From contig JYPD01000012.1 in NCBI GenBank assembly GCA_001567305.1, positions 19,526 to 83,525 of the forward strand: a stretch of 64,000 bases of DNA. The letters run 5' to 3'. Positions 1 to 8,930 of this stretch are shown here, piece by piece. The position numbers and the translations under genes are program-made. The notes below the pieces were generated by a model, which worked only from the letters and a program-made list of their open reading frames with translations, was not told the DNA's origin and ran no database searches. The DNA comes from a candidate division WS6 bacterium OLB21. GTDB taxonomy: Bacteria; Patescibacteriota; Dojkabacteria; B142; OLB20. Position 1 is the stretch's first letter; every line of letters starts with the position of its first letter.

Positions 1-794
1 GCACTCCTATCTCGATTGTCAGAAATGCCCTAATGGTTCTTGATGGCAAGTTTAAAAAGAATGCAGGAGAAATCCCTAAAGAGATGCTTGGAAAATATCT
101 GGAAATGGCGATTGAATCAGTCAAACGCGAACTGATTCTTATTGAAACTTTTCTATCTGCAACAAAAGTTGAAGGTAATAGAATCCAGCTTCGACTACAA
201 AAGATTGACCTAAACGATGTGGTTAATGACTCGCTTGAAGCTCTTGGTAGAGACGCCAAGACCAAAGGATTAAACATTATTCACAAACCAAGCAAAGAAC
301 CGATTTACGCTTATGCAGACAGAGTCCGCACCCAAGAAATTATGGATAATTTTGTAAGTAATGCCATTAAATACACACCCAGAGGGAGTATAACAATCGA
401 TGTTAAGGCAGATAAGAAATGGGTAACGGCAACTGTTAAAGATACGGGCGTAGGAATTTCCAGACAGGATCTGGAAAAACTCGGCAAAAAGTTCTTTAGG
501 GCTCAACCGCACTACAGCGCAACAGATGGCGCCAGACCAAGCGGAACAGGACTTGGTCTTTATGTAACCTTTGAACTGATCGATATAATGAACGGAAAGA
601 GAATTATTACAAGCGAGCTCGGAAAAGGTTCTACCTTCGGATTTGCTCTGCCAATATTTGATGGACAAGAAGAAAAACAGATCGATCAGACATTTATGAC
701 CGATCCAAGCCTTGCCAGTGAAACAGTAGACAACTATGCAGGTAAGCCAATCAATAGAGCCTTAAACAGGTTTATGAACAGAGAAGAAATCTAG
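1..794 (+). CDS. Sensor histidine kinase, C-terminal part (cut by window start)
   Basis: The frame is already open at base 3 and the first residues, TPISIVRNAL, are those that directly follow the H-box His in the paralogue at 2821-4809. The phosphoacceptor and any sensor domain therefore lie outside the window. What remains is the dimerisation helix pair and a HATPase_c domain with N-box (NFVSNAIKYTP), G1 box (VKDTGVGI), F-box (KKFFRA) and G2 box (GTGLGL). A tail of about 65 residues follows G2. The ATP-binding boxes look intact, so it should be an active kinase when complete. The stop overlaps by 4 bases the end of the convergent prenyl synthase gene. No response regulator is visible nearby. 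Confidence 0.9.
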   Translation, partial: TPISIVRNALMVLDGKFKKNAGEIPKEMLGKYLEMAIESVKRELILIETFLSATKVEGNRIQLRLQKIDLNDVVNDSLEALGRDAKTKGLNIIHKPSKEPIYAYADRVRTQEIMDNFVSNAIKYTPRGSITIDVKADKKWVTATVKDTGVGISRQDLEKLGKKFFRAQPHYSATDGARPSGTGLGLYVTFELIDIMNGKRIITSELGKGSTFGFALPIFDGQEEKQIDQTFMTDPSLASETVDNYAGKPINRALNRFMNREEI

Positions 795-1861
795 TATTCT
801 CTGTTAATCATATAATCAGCAACACCATCTAAGAATTCTCTGCCCTCCCCTTGCCACTCGAGTCTAGTTTCTAGTGCAGCTTTTGCCTGGGCTACAAACT
901 TTCTTGTTTGTTCTTGTGAGTATTCCAAAGAACCTGTATCGCGGATAATCTGTCTGACCTTGTCGGCATCTTTCTGAGTTATATTATGATTACCAAGTGC
1001 CTGAGTTATTGTTTTCACCTGTTTTGGAGTTCCGTTTTCTAAAGCCTTGATTATTAAAAGTGTGTGTTTTCCCTCTCGCAAGTCAGAAGTATTTGCTTTG
1101 CCTAGCTTTTCTTCGTCTCCAAACATGCCAAGGATATCGTCTTGGATTTGAAAAGCTATCCCAGCAGGAATAGCATAGTCTGTTAAGACTTTCACATCAT
1201 CGTCAGTCGCACCTGCAAGAATTGCACCAACCGAGATCGGAGTTTCGTAGGTATATGTTGCGGTCTTAAACTCATGAACCAAAAAGACATCTTCCTCGCT
1301 AACACTTTTTCTTACAGAGCCTACTACATCTAGCATTTGTCCATAACCTACGGTTACAATCTGCTTATGAAGTTTGCTTAGTGCTTTAACCTTTAGCGGA
1401 GCATCAAAGTCTGAATCGGTTAAAATATCACAAGCAAGATGACAGGCAATATCTCCAAGATTAATCGCCATACTTTCTCCAAAATGGACCGGATCTTGCA
1501 TTCCATACTGTTGCCTATGGACATCTGCGTATATTGTATGAATTGTCGCTCCTCCTCTGCGTAAAGCGTCCTGATCCATAACATCATCGTGAATCAATAG
1601 GTACGACTGGATGATTTCGATAAAGGCAGATACTCGCAGAGCCTCTTCTGAATTCTTGCCACGAAGCATAAGATAGGTATAATACATTAAGGCTGCACGC
1701 AAACGCTTGGCTTTTCTGAGAGTATATTCTTTTAGATAAGTCACCGCAGAATGTGCCACCGGAGATATATTCTTAGCTTGCGGGACAACTTGGTCAAAAT
1801 ATTCATCTAGAAGTGGTTCAAGTTTATTTCTAAACTGCTCTAGTGTTTGTTTTGCGTCCAT
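791..1861 (-). CDS. Polyprenyl (isoprenyl) diphosphate synthase
   Basis: A 356-residue trans-isoprenyl diphosphate synthase that condenses allylic diphosphates with isopentenyl diphosphate. The first Asp-rich motif (HDDVMDQD, near residues 91-98) and the second (QDDILGMFGD, near 240-249) bind the Mg-diphosphate; GGATIHT and the KT dipeptide of the hinge are also in place. Tyr five residues before the first motif suggests a short product (C15-C20), but this is an inference. It is divergent from a UbiA-type prenyltransferase gene, an obvious user of the product. It could be a farnesyl, geranylgeranyl or longer-chain synthase; the chain length cannot be read safely. Confidence 0.9.
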   Translation of the reverse strand: MDAKQTLEQFRNKLEPLLDEYFDQVVPQAKNISPVAHSAVTYLKEYTLRKAKRLRAALMYYTYLMLRGKNSEEALRVSAFIEIIQSYLLIHDDVMDQDALRRGGATIHTIYADVHRQQYGMQDPVHFGESMAINLGDIACHLACDILTDSDFDAPLKVKALSKLHKQIVTVGYGQMLDVVGSVRKSVSEEDVFLVHEFKTATYTYETPISVGAILAGATDDDVKVLTDYAIPAGIAFQIQDDILGMFGDEEKLGKANTSDLREGKHTLLIIKALENGTPKQVKTITQALGNHNITQKDADKVRQIIRDTGSLEYSQEQTRKFVAQAKAALETRLEWQGEGREFLDGVADYMINREY

Positions 1862-1896
1862 ATTGATGTAAAGTGATGATGGATATATTTTCCACG

Positions 1897-1926
1897 ATTA
1901 TATAGCAGAAACTGGGTTAGGTCTAA
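1897..1926 (-). promoter_or_regulatory. Candidate promoter of the prenyl synthase gene
   Basis: On the minus strand TTAGAC (1926-1921) is followed after 18 bases by TATAAT (1902-1897). The start codon at 1861 would lie about 28 bases after the expected transcription start. The site sits in the 67-base divergent gap with the UbiA gene. Sequence inference only. Confidence 0.4.
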
Positions 1927-1928
1927 CA

Positions 1929-2813
1929 TTGAAGAGTACAATTGTCAAAATTAAAAGAAGGTCAATATTTGAACTAAAACTGTTCTGGAGCTTTATTTCG
2001 AACGATACACTTGCGACAGTCATTCCCGGATTAACAATTACGGTGTCAGCTATTATTAGGGAGGCAATACCATTCGAGAATGCCTTGATAATTATAGTTG
2101 GATCATTTACCTATTTCTCTCTCTATGTATATACATTCACACTTCACAACCAGATAGACTCTGTAGAAGAAGACAGGATAAATAAACCATACAGGCCATT
2201 AGTCACCCTAAATAATCTTGAATTAAATATCAACCATAGAATTTTATTGTTTTCAAGCTTGCTCTTACTTATCGGTTTTGTTCTGAATATTCTCCATTGG
2301 GCGCTTCTATGGGTATTAGTGAGCCTCTTTCTAAGACACCTAGGACATAAACATTGGCTAACAAAGAATTCTATTGGAATGACCCTGGGAATTCTTTCCA
2401 TGATTGGAGCTGGTTACGAGATTGTTAATGTAATGAACGAAACTGTTTTGCAATGGGCTATCTTGGTTTCTCTAATATTCGGAAACATGGGAGTTATTCA
2501 GGACTTTAGAGATGTTAAAGGTGACATTACGCAAGAAAGAAAGACGCTTCCAATTCACCTAGGAGACCTACAAGCTAGAAGAATGTCACAAATTATCTGT
2601 ATCGTTTCTCTAGCCCTATTCCTTGCCTTCTCATACAGATACATTGTGATTACAACAACCTCAATATTTTATTTTTCTGCATTAATATTGATCTATCTGG
2701 TTGTAGTTGCGAGACTCTCTACATTCAAATCCTATCTTTATGACCATATAACTTATATGATCCTTTTAGCACTCTACAATTTGACACTCTTTAGTTGCAT
2801 CTTTTTAATATAG
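1929..2813 (+). CDS. UbiA-family membrane prenyltransferase
   Basis: A 294-residue polytopic protein with about eight hydrophobic segments. It has both Asp-rich signatures of the UbiA superfamily: NQIDSVEEDRINKPYRP (near residues 73-89) and DFRDVKGDITQERKTLP (near 195-211). Family members transfer a prenyl chain to an aromatic or other acceptor, or act as prenyl cyclases. The start is a TTG at 1929; no internal ATG precedes the first conserved helix, so TTG is preferred. It is followed after 7 bases by a sensor kinase gene and is divergent from a prenyl diphosphate synthase. The acceptor is unknown, and no quinone pathway is visible here. Confidence 0.85.
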   Translation: MKSTIVKIKRRSIFELKLFWSFISNDTLATVIPGLTITVSAIIREAIPFENALIIIVGSFTYFSLYVYTFTLHNQIDSVEEDRINKPYRPLVTLNNLELNINHRILLFSSLLLLIGFVLNILHWALLWVLVSLFLRHLGHKHWLTKNSIGMTLGILSMIGAGYEIVNVMNETVLQWAILVSLIFGNMGVIQDFRDVKGDITQERKTLPIHLGDLQARRMSQIICIVSLALFLAFSYRYIVITTTSIFYFSALILIYLVVVARLSTFKSYLYDHITYMILLALYNLTLFSCIFLI

Positions 2814-2820
2814 TCTTAAT

Positions 2821-4809
2821 ATGTTTCGATTATTTGGTTCGAAGAGAGATAATTACGATTCGGTACAGAAAGATCTGGAAGAAATTAATCTACGGCTAGA
2901 GATACTAACTGAGGTAAATAAAGAACTGGTTGGGATTATTAATAAACAGAGAGTTTTCGACCTAATAACGAAGAGACTTGCTAAAAAGGTAAAAATGAAC
3001 TTCCCATCAATCTGGATATACGATGAAAAGGAGGATATGATTAAACTTGAAAGCCATTCTATCCCAAAGAGAATACAAGTTCTTGCTGAACGAGCTATTG
3101 GAAAACCATTGACTAGTATAGGCTTTGACAGAAAAGATCCTAGGCAAGGAAAAAGTGTATATTTCAAAGTTATCGATTCAGGAAAGCCCTATTTTAACGA
3201 CGATCTATATACTCATACTTATCCTTACTTCAACAATAGAATTGCGAAAGCCCTCCAGTCCATATCTGGTATGAAATTGGCAATTTCGATTCCAATAATT
3301 GTGGAAGATAAGGTGCTTGGTATACTCAGTGCGATATGGAAGGAGAACAGCCTGTCGAAAGCAGACGAATTAACTCTGAACTCCTTTGCAGACCAGATAG
3401 CCATCGCAATATACAATGCCAATCTATATGATAAGGTTCAGAAACAGCTCCAGGAGTTAGCGAGTAAGAACCTACGACTTGAATCACTTTATAACCTTAC
3501 TAGTACCGTATCACAAACCCTCAACCCAGAGAAGGTACTTCAAGCAGCAGTAAATGCTATACCTTTGGATAATGAGCTGCTTGGGGTAGCTGTGTTGCTT
3601 TATGAAACTGAAACAAAGAAGCTTTCAATTAAAGCCACAACTCAAAGCGAACTAGCAAGAAAGGCAGAAGAAATAGTTGGAGAATTTTCAAACTATGAAC
3701 TTGACCTATCAAACCCAACACATAGATCTAACATCCTTTTTCAAACAATTAGAGAAGGAACCCCTAAAGAAGCTAGCAGTATTTCTGATTTGTTATCACC
3801 TATTGTTCCGAAATCACAAATTGATGGTTTAAACAGAATTTTACGAATTAACCATATTGCAATGTACCCATTACTTGCTAGGGGAGAGCCTCTTGGAGCT
3901 ATTGTTTTCTTTCTTAAACTCAATCAAGACGAGAAAATAAACGGAGAGAAACAACAGTTATATCTAACCTACTCATCTCAATTAAGTATAGCTCTTGAGA
4001 ACGCACTCCTTTTTACTAAATCGCAGGAAATATCGAACTATTTAAGGGAAGCTAGGCAGAGAGAAAGAGACATGGTCGATGTCATGGGACATGAGCTAAG
4101 AACGCCGATTACTATTGTAAGAAACGCCCTAATGAGTATGATTAAAGATTATAGCAAAGACGGAAAAATTGAGGACCAAGAGAAATTGGGTAGGTATCTG
4201 GATATGGCTATAGAGTCTACGAAACGAGAGATCCGGCTGATTGAGACACTTCTATCTGCAACTAAAGTTGATGGAAACAGGGTTCAATTAGATCTAACTA
4301 AAGTTGATCTCACAGATGTGATAAATGATTCATTAGAAGCAAATAAGGGAGCCATTAAGGACAAACCTCGATTAAAGGTACAATTTCATCAACCAGACCC
4401 AAATATCTTCATCTATACCGACAGAGTGAGAATACAAGAAATCATTGACAATATATTAAGCAATGCGATCAAATATACTTCATCGGGGGAAATTGAGATC
4501 ACCACAAAGGTAACTGGTAGGGAGGTTTGGATCAGAGTTAAAGATACGGGAATTGGGATAAACAAAGAAGACATTGAGAAATTGGGACATAAATTCTTTA
4601 GAGCAAAAGCTTTATTGTCTGATAACCCTGGAGCTGTTCAGCCAAGTGGGACTGGTTTGGGTCTATTTGTCTCCTTCAACCTAATTAAACTACTTAACGG
4701 TTCAAAGAAAATTACTAGCGTACCTGGAAAAGGTTCTGTATTTAGTTTCTCTCAACCTCTCTATAACAAACAGAAAAATAAGAGAATTGAGGGTTCGATT
4801 GTTAGTTAG
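2821..4809 (+). CDS. GAF-domain sensor histidine kinase
   Basis: A 662-residue soluble kinase without membrane segments. A short N-terminal coiled coil (about residues 15-45) leads into two GAF-like domains (about 45-200 and 225-395), then a linker helix, HisKA with H-box HELRTPITIV (near 425) and HATPase_c with N-box (NILSNAIKYT), G1 (VKDTGIGI), F-box (HKFFRA) and G2 (GTGLGL). The kinase core is very close to the partial kinase at 1-794, so the two are probably a duplication that now flanks the prenyl synthase/UbiA pair. It starts 7 bases after UbiA, suggesting cotranscription. The GAF ligand is unknown. The 3' end overlaps the convergent XRE-GAF gene by 8 bases. Confidence 0.92.
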   Translation: MFRLFGSKRDNYDSVQKDLEEINLRLEILTEVNKELVGIINKQRVFDLITKRLAKKVKMNFPSIWIYDEKEDMIKLESHSIPKRIQVLAERAIGKPLTSIGFDRKDPRQGKSVYFKVIDSGKPYFNDDLYTHTYPYFNNRIAKALQSISGMKLAISIPIIVEDKVLGILSAIWKENSLSKADELTLNSFADQIAIAIYNANLYDKVQKQLQELASKNLRLESLYNLTSTVSQTLNPEKVLQAAVNAIPLDNELLGVAVLLYETETKKLSIKATTQSELARKAEEIVGEFSNYELDLSNPTHRSNILFQTIREGTPKEASSISDLLSPIVPKSQIDGLNRILRINHIAMYPLLARGEPLGAIVFFLKLNQDEKINGEKQQLYLTYSSQLSIALENALLFTKSQEISNYLREARQRERDMVDVMGHELRTPITIVRNALMSMIKDYSKDGKIEDQEKLGRYLDMAIESTKREIRLIETLLSATKVDGNRVQLDLTKVDLTDVINDSLEANKGAIKDKPRLKVQFHQPDPNIFIYTDRVRIQEIIDNILSNAIKYTSSGEIEITTKVTGREVWIRVKDTGIGINKEDIEKLGHKFFRAKALLSDNPGAVQPSGTGLGLFVSFNLIKLLNGSKKITSVPGKGSVFSFSQPLYNKQKNKRIEGSIVS

Positions 4810-5587
4810 GAAAGATTTCTTCGCTTGAAAAGATCGAAAGAAGATCGGAACACATAATTCCAATTTGAGAACACATTTTCCTTAATGCATTAATTTCAAT
4901 CTCGTTTATTTCTTCTTTTTCTCGTGATGTCGAGAGATTCACTACCCCAGCTACTTCGCCTCTTCTGTTGTGTATTGGAACCGAGACAGCGCATCGAATC
5001 TTCATTACTCTTTGGATTAAATCAGCTTCATAAGCCTTCATCGGAGGAGATACCATCCTTTTGACAGATCTTGATACTATTATCCGATTTTGAATTACCG
5101 ACAACTTCGTCAAAGTTGTTTGTGTTCTTATTGGTTGTGCAAGGTAGGAATTCCTATTAAAGATAAACCTTTCTGCAAATCGGATAGCCGAACCTCTAGA
5201 ATAGTATTTTAAATACAGCGACTCGTTTCTCGGGTTATACATAGAGAGAGATGACCCATTATAGCCAAACATCTTTTCTAGATATGCTAATTTTTGGCCT
5301 ACTCCAAATTTAATTATTTGATCAGACAGGAAACTTTTTATGCTGTTTAACTTATCGCCCTGAAGAATAAACTCCTCCAATTCAATACCGAATAAGTCAG
5401 CTGTTTCAGCTGAAGTGAGCTTATAAACATCGGCCAAGCTCAACACTGTTTCTTTTGTTGGATTCACCTGTCCACTTTCAATCCTAGACAGGCTACCTGT
5501 TGACGCGCCAATTGCAAGCTCAACCTCAAGCTGACTCAACCTTCTCTTCATTCTATATTCTCTTAGCTTTCTACCTAATCTGAACAT
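4802..5587 (-). CDS. XRE-type HTH regulator with C-terminal GAF-like domain
   Basis: A 261-residue protein. Residues 5-65 form a Cro/C1-type helix-turn-helix (LREYRMKRRLSQLEVELAIG, then GSLSRIESGQVNPT). The C-terminal half (about 170-255) resembles a GAF sensor, with IRCAVSVPIHNRRGEVAGVV followed by an amphipathic terminal helix. It is convergent with the GAF sensor kinase and may belong to the same sensory circuit, but this is only positional. A 7+7 bp palindrome lies 48 bases upstream of the start and could be its own operator. Confidence 0.8.
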   Translation of the reverse strand: MFRLGRKLREYRMKRRLSQLEVELAIGASTGSLSRIESGQVNPTKETVLSLADVYKLTSAETADLFGIELEEFILQGDKLNSIKSFLSDQIIKFGVGQKLAYLEKMFGYNGSSLSMYNPRNESLYLKYYSRGSAIRFAERFIFNRNSYLAQPIRTQTTLTKLSVIQNRIIVSRSVKRMVSPPMKAYEADLIQRVMKIRCAVSVPIHNRRGEVAGVVNLSTSREKEEINEIEINALRKMCSQIGIMCSDLLSIFSSEEIFPN

Positions 5588-5634
5588 TCGTAGATGATAA
5601 CTGAGAAATTATAGCAATGTTGCACTTGCTGGCA

Positions 5635-5650
5635 TTGTATTCTAATACAA
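5635..5650. promoter_or_regulatory. Palindrome, possible XRE operator
   Basis: TTGTATT-CT-AATACAA has perfect 7-bp arms around a 2-base centre. It lies upstream of the XRE-GAF start (5587), and a TATAAT-like -10 is present on the minus strand at 5613-5608. The position fits an autoregulatory site, but no second copy was found to support it. Confidence 0.35.
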
Positions 5651-5655
5651 ACCGC

Positions 5656-6474
5656 TCAAATCAGTGTCCACCAGAAGTCCCCTGTATTAACAGGATGAGC
5701 AGTGCATTTATACCTTCTCGTTGTTCCGTTAGGTAGGTTGAACTTATATTCTCTTCCTTCCTCAACACATGGACTATTAGGGATTCCATAATCTTCGGGA
5801 AAAACATTTACTTCAGACGGTGCACAACTCAAGCCACTCTGACATGCTACATTACTGACAGTGCAAGTTTCCGGAGGCAGTCCACCATCGGTTCCATAAC
5901 AACCGTTTGAAGAACCAGCCGCAGAACCTATATCACAACAACCGCCTACCCCATCACTTACAGATGATATCAGCGAGGATGTTGGAGTTGCTGTTGCACC
6001 CGTAGGTGCTACTGAATCATCACCCTGATTCTGTGATCCGGTTTCTGAACACACCGTACTGAAAAAAAATGTAAACCCAGGATCTCTGAGGTTGGCATAA
6101 CATTCTGCCTCATTGGATATAAGCCCTCGCATGATAGTTGCCACCACGGGCTGCGAAAGAAAATACAAAAGCACACCTATCACCCATTGGCCTCCTCTTT
6201 TTTTTGCCTGCTCTGCTTTTTGTTCATCACCAGCACTTGTAAGGTAGATAAACCCTATAACAACAAGCAGAAGCATAAACACTATTCCTCCAAATGCCCA
6301 AGCAGCATAAATAAACCTGATAACAACATATTGAAGCTCTCTGAGTTGAGGAGGTTCGCAATTTGGATCGTTAAGATCACATGGCAGTGTTAATCCTTGG
6401 GCATTGACAGAATCAAAAGAACCTACTAACAAAGGTAACAAGAGCATAGTCAAAAACGACCAGCAATACACCAA
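5656..6474 (-). CDS. VirB2/TrbC-like two-helix protein with Cys-rich ectodomain (subunit 1)
   Basis: A 272-residue exported membrane protein. It has a signal-like N-terminus (to about residue 25), two transmembrane helices (about 52-78 and 97-117) joined by a short charged loop with EQAKKRG, then a 150-residue Ser/Thr-rich ectodomain with ten Cys. The helix-EAKK-helix core recurs in five neighbours. The start shown is TTG at 6474. An ATG at 6514 (MKRIDSLILF) lies one frame off, and a single-base change in the intervening T/A runs would join it, giving a better signal peptide. A terminator separates it from the other subunits, so it probably has its own promoter. Substrate and partners are unknown. 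Confidence 0.65.
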   Translation of the reverse strand: MVYCWSFLTMLLLPLLVGSFDSVNAQGLTLPCDLNDPNCEPPQLRELQYVVIRFIYAAWAFGGIVFMLLLVVIGFIYLTSAGDEQKAEQAKKRGGQWVIGVLLYFLSQPVVATIMRGLISNEAECYANLRDPGFTFFFSTVCSETGSQNQGDDSVAPTGATATPTSSLISSVSDGVGGCCDIGSAAGSSNGCYGTDGGLPPETCTVSNVACQSGLSCAPSEVNVFPEDYGIPNSPCVEEGREYKFNLPNGTTRRYKCTAHPVNTGDFWWTLI

Positions 6475-6556
6475 GTCTTTTTAAAAACAAGATTAACGAA
6501 TCGATTCTTTTCATGTTTATAGTATAGGTCAGCTGTAAACAAAGTTCCAGAAAAAA

Positions 6557-6581
6557 AAAGATCCGCACTAGGCGGATCTTT
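6557..6581 (-). terminator. Rho-independent terminator after subunit 2
   Basis: A perfect 10-bp stem (AAAGATCCGC pairing with GCGGATCTTT) around a 5-base loop, followed on the minus strand by a run of T. It lies 20 bases past the stop of the gene at 6601-7143 and before the gene at 5656-6474, dividing the subunit cluster into two transcription units. Confidence 0.85.
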
Positions 6582-6600
6582 AAGCACATTTTAGTAATAA

Positions 6601-7143
6601 TTACTTACAATTCACACTAATTTGGCCTTGCCCTTTTGCAAATGCTTCGTACTCTGCCTCACAACCAGTACAAACTGAATCAGCTGGATCTGCTAAACAA
6701 GCTTTACAGCCTACGCTGTTTGGTGCCGATAAACAGGTCTGGAATAAGTTTGGATCTGGTCTTGAAGCGCCAAAAAAGACAAAGACTAATACTATACCGA
6801 CTATTGCCAAAAGCATTGCTGCAATACCCATGAAGATGGCAGTTATTGATTTTTGCGCTTCTTCGATTTTACCGGAATCACCTTGAGACTGAATATACTT
6901 GATAGCTGCCATAATTGCATATACAACTGCAATTAGAACAACAATACCAAGAGCAATAACTAAAGCAAGTTGCACTCGACTGGTAACAAACTGTGCAGAA
7001 CCGCTACCGTCTGGACCAGTAAGATTGAATATATCAGCTATTTGCGCAGGCAATAAACTTTGTGCAGCAACAACATTGACAAGACCTACTACAACAAAGA
7101 ATGCCATTAATGCAAAAGCAACTGGAAAGAATCGTTTGGACAT
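6601..7143 (-). CDS. VirB2/TrbC-like two-helix protein, Cys-rich tail (subunit 2)
   Basis: A 180-residue protein with a clear signal peptide (residues 1-27, cleavage after VVAA), transmembrane helices at about 58-80 and 101-124, and the loop SGKIEEAQKSITAIFMG typical of the VirB2/TrbC-like group. The 55-residue tail carries six Cys in CxxC-like spacing (CKAC, CTGC), suggesting a disulfide-bonded or metal-binding extracellular knob. It is last in the minus-strand run before a terminator. In conjugation systems VirB2/TrbC is the pilus subunit; a pilin-like role here is inferred from topology only. Confidence 0.7.
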   Translation of the reverse strand: MSKRFFPVAFALMAFFVVVGLVNVVAAQSLLPAQIADIFNLTGPDGSGSAQFVTSRVQLALVIALGIVVLIAVVYAIMAAIKYIQSQGDSGKIEEAQKSITAIFMGIAAMLLAIVGIVLVFVFFGASRPDPNLFQTCLSAPNSVGCKACLADPADSVCTGCEAEYEAFAKGQGQISVNCK

Positions 7144-7227
7144 AAATATTAAATAATAATTAATGACTAATACTCTCTATTTACAATTAGTTTAGCCTAT
7201 CTGGTTATAAATGTTAAGTATTAACAA

Positions 7228-7780
7228 TTAAAACCAGCGCGAACTGATATTTTCACAAGATTGTTCCCATCTTCTGTACTCATTAAGAGTAATATCGTTG
7301 ACTACAAGACTCTGCCATTCTTGACCATCGCGTACCTTGCAACAGCCTATGGCTACATTCTGTCTGAAATCATCTTCGCTATAGCCTTTTAATGTTTCGT
7401 CTGTTTCAAGATATTGAAACATGAATTGTCCGCTTGTTCCACCACACTGTGCAAGATTTGTATGCCAAGAATAAATATCCCCTATTCCTGTGAAAGCTCC
7501 AACCACAGATAAAAACGACTAGAAAACCGAGGAACATAGCAATTCCAATCCAGATATTGGTAATTGTCTTTTTGCCTGCTTCGATCCCATCCGGTTCTGC
7601 CGCACTGGTAATAATTCGGATGCCTGCATAAATCGACAATGCAACCCAGACCACCACCATAACAGTGAAGACCATACTAATTCCAAAAGCGATTACCGAT
7701 AGAACTCCTCCCGTAGCGATTCCTCCAACATTGGGAATTAGTAATTGAATGCCGCCGATTGTTGTTTGTAGATTGAACAT
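7228..7780 (-). CDS. VirB2/TrbC-like two-helix protein (subunit 3), frame broken once
   Basis: Two overlapping reading frames (7780 to about 7509, then to 7228) join into one protein of about 183 residues if one T is removed from the T5 run near 7510-7514. The N-terminal part has no cleavable signal but has a long hydrophobic helix (about 24-58), the loop EAGKKTITNIWIG and a second helix that only completes after the join (FLVV...VVGAFTGIG). The tail has Cys at the AQCGG and GCCKVRDG motifs. The join is supported by the second helix and by the same layout in its neighbours. Either a sequence error or a real lesion. Confidence 0.65.
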
Positions 7781-7793
7781 GCTAATTATAATT

Positions 7794-8531
7794 TTACGGA
7801 ATTAACTGCCATACTCCAGAAATGGAAGTTGGTGTCTCACGATTACAAATATAATTTTCAATTTCTCCATTAGTTAGAGCCCGATATGCTTTCTTCCCTA
7901 TAGGTGAACATGCTTGGTTTGTTACCGTACCAATTAGCCTTTCTGGAGGGACCAAATCAAAATCAAAGAGGTTTTCGGCAAGACCAAGCAACATAGCCAA
8001 CAACTGAATAATGATTATGCCAAATACAGATATAACTACTCCGATAAGAGCGTTCTTAAAAATTTTAACAGAGAGTTCGACTTTGTCTGCATTGTCTGCG
8101 GCCGTTGTTCGAACAATCATTCCGTACACTGCCATAAGTACAGTAACAACAGCAATAACACCCATTACTGCAGAAAGTAATAACCGAGTTATTCGCGGGA
8201 TAGCCATCTGAGGAGGACCGAAATCTATTCCAGAGAAATTGACACTGTTAACAACTTCGTCTGTGGCTTGATCCTCTCTTTCTTTCGGTTCTGAAGGATC
8301 TCCTTTTTTGCAGCTACGACCCTCTGCAATAATCCAATACTGACAAACATCATTGCAATCAGCTGCAGGATCGGTGAATTTAAGCACAGAACAAGCCGGA
8401 TCAACAACTAGGTCAGTACGATTTGGTTCACTAACGGGCCCGGAATCCGGATCATCTTGGTCAATAATGGCGCAACCAGAAAGTACAGTTAAAGCAACTG
8501 CAAATATAAATAGATTGAGTAATTTCTTCAT
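7794..8531 (-). CDS. VirB2/TrbC-like lipoprotein (subunit 4)
   Basis: A 245-residue protein with a lipoprotein signal: hydrophobic h-region and lipobox LSGC with Cys20 as the lipidation site. A 90-residue exported segment with Cys pairs (DCNDVCQYW) precedes the paired helices (about 117-139 and 160-184), whose loop is DKVELSVKIFKNALIG, then a short Cys-containing tail. The lipid anchor together with the two-helix core sets it apart from the sister subunits. It starts 3 bases after the stop of the gene at 8535-8888, so the two are tightly coupled. Confidence 0.65.
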   Translation of the reverse strand: MKKLLNLFIFAVALTVLSGCAIIDQDDPDSGPVSEPNRTDLVVDPACSVLKFTDPAADCNDVCQYWIIAEGRSCKKGDPSEPKEREDQATDEVVNSVNFSGIDFGPPQMAIPRITRLLLSAVMGVIAVVTVLMAVYGMIVRTTAADNADKVELSVKIFKNALIGVVISVFGIIIIQLLAMLLGLAENLFDFDLVPPERLIGTVTNQACSPIGKKAYRALTNGEIENYICNRETPTSISGVWQLIP

Positions 8532-8534
8532 TTG

Positions 8535-8888
8535 TTAATTACCAATTAACTGGATTCCGAAAATTGCCCCAATTAAACCAACTACTACAGGTGCAACAAT
8601 GATAATAACAAAACCAATAACAGCATATGTCAATATTTTGTTTGCCTTTGCCTCTTGGTCTGCGTTACCGGCAGCCGTGAGCTTGGTAAAACCCCCCAGA
8701 ATGATCATAGCCAGCAAAGCCAAAGTTGCAGCAGGAAGGATAAACGCACTTAGCGAAGAAACAATGCTACTAATGTTTCCGAAAGCAGGATTGACAGGGT
8801 TTTGAATTGGATTCTGCGCTAAAACTTTTGTCGCTGCCACGAAAAAGATAACTATTGAAAGTACGAATGTGCTTAATTGCTTTTTCAT
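8535..8888 (-). CDS. Minimal VirB2/TrbC-like pilin (subunit 5)
   Basis: A 117-residue protein with signal peptide (1-24, VLAQ), helix 1 (about 48-68), loop NADQEAKANKILTYAVIG, helix 2 (about 86-110) and almost no tail. It is the shortest and most VirB2-like member and the best candidate for a polymerising pilin. The ATG at 8888 is preferred to the in-frame TTG at 8909, which would put seven extra residues before the signal peptide. It has no Cys in the mature part, unlike its neighbours. Confidence 0.7.
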   Translation of the reverse strand: MKKQLSTFVLSIVIFFVAATKVLAQNPIQNPVNPAFGNISSIVSSLSAFILPAATLALLAMIILGGFTKLTAAGNADQEAKANKILTYAVIGFVIIIVAPVVVGLIGAIFGIQLIGN

Positions 8889-8930
8889 ATTCTTAGAATA
8901 GCAGAGCAAATAAATTGATTCAAATTACTC

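Noticed and set aside
5608..5636. A complete promoter for the XRE-GAF gene
   Set aside because: The TATAAT-like -10 is present, but no -35 fits at 16-18 bases.
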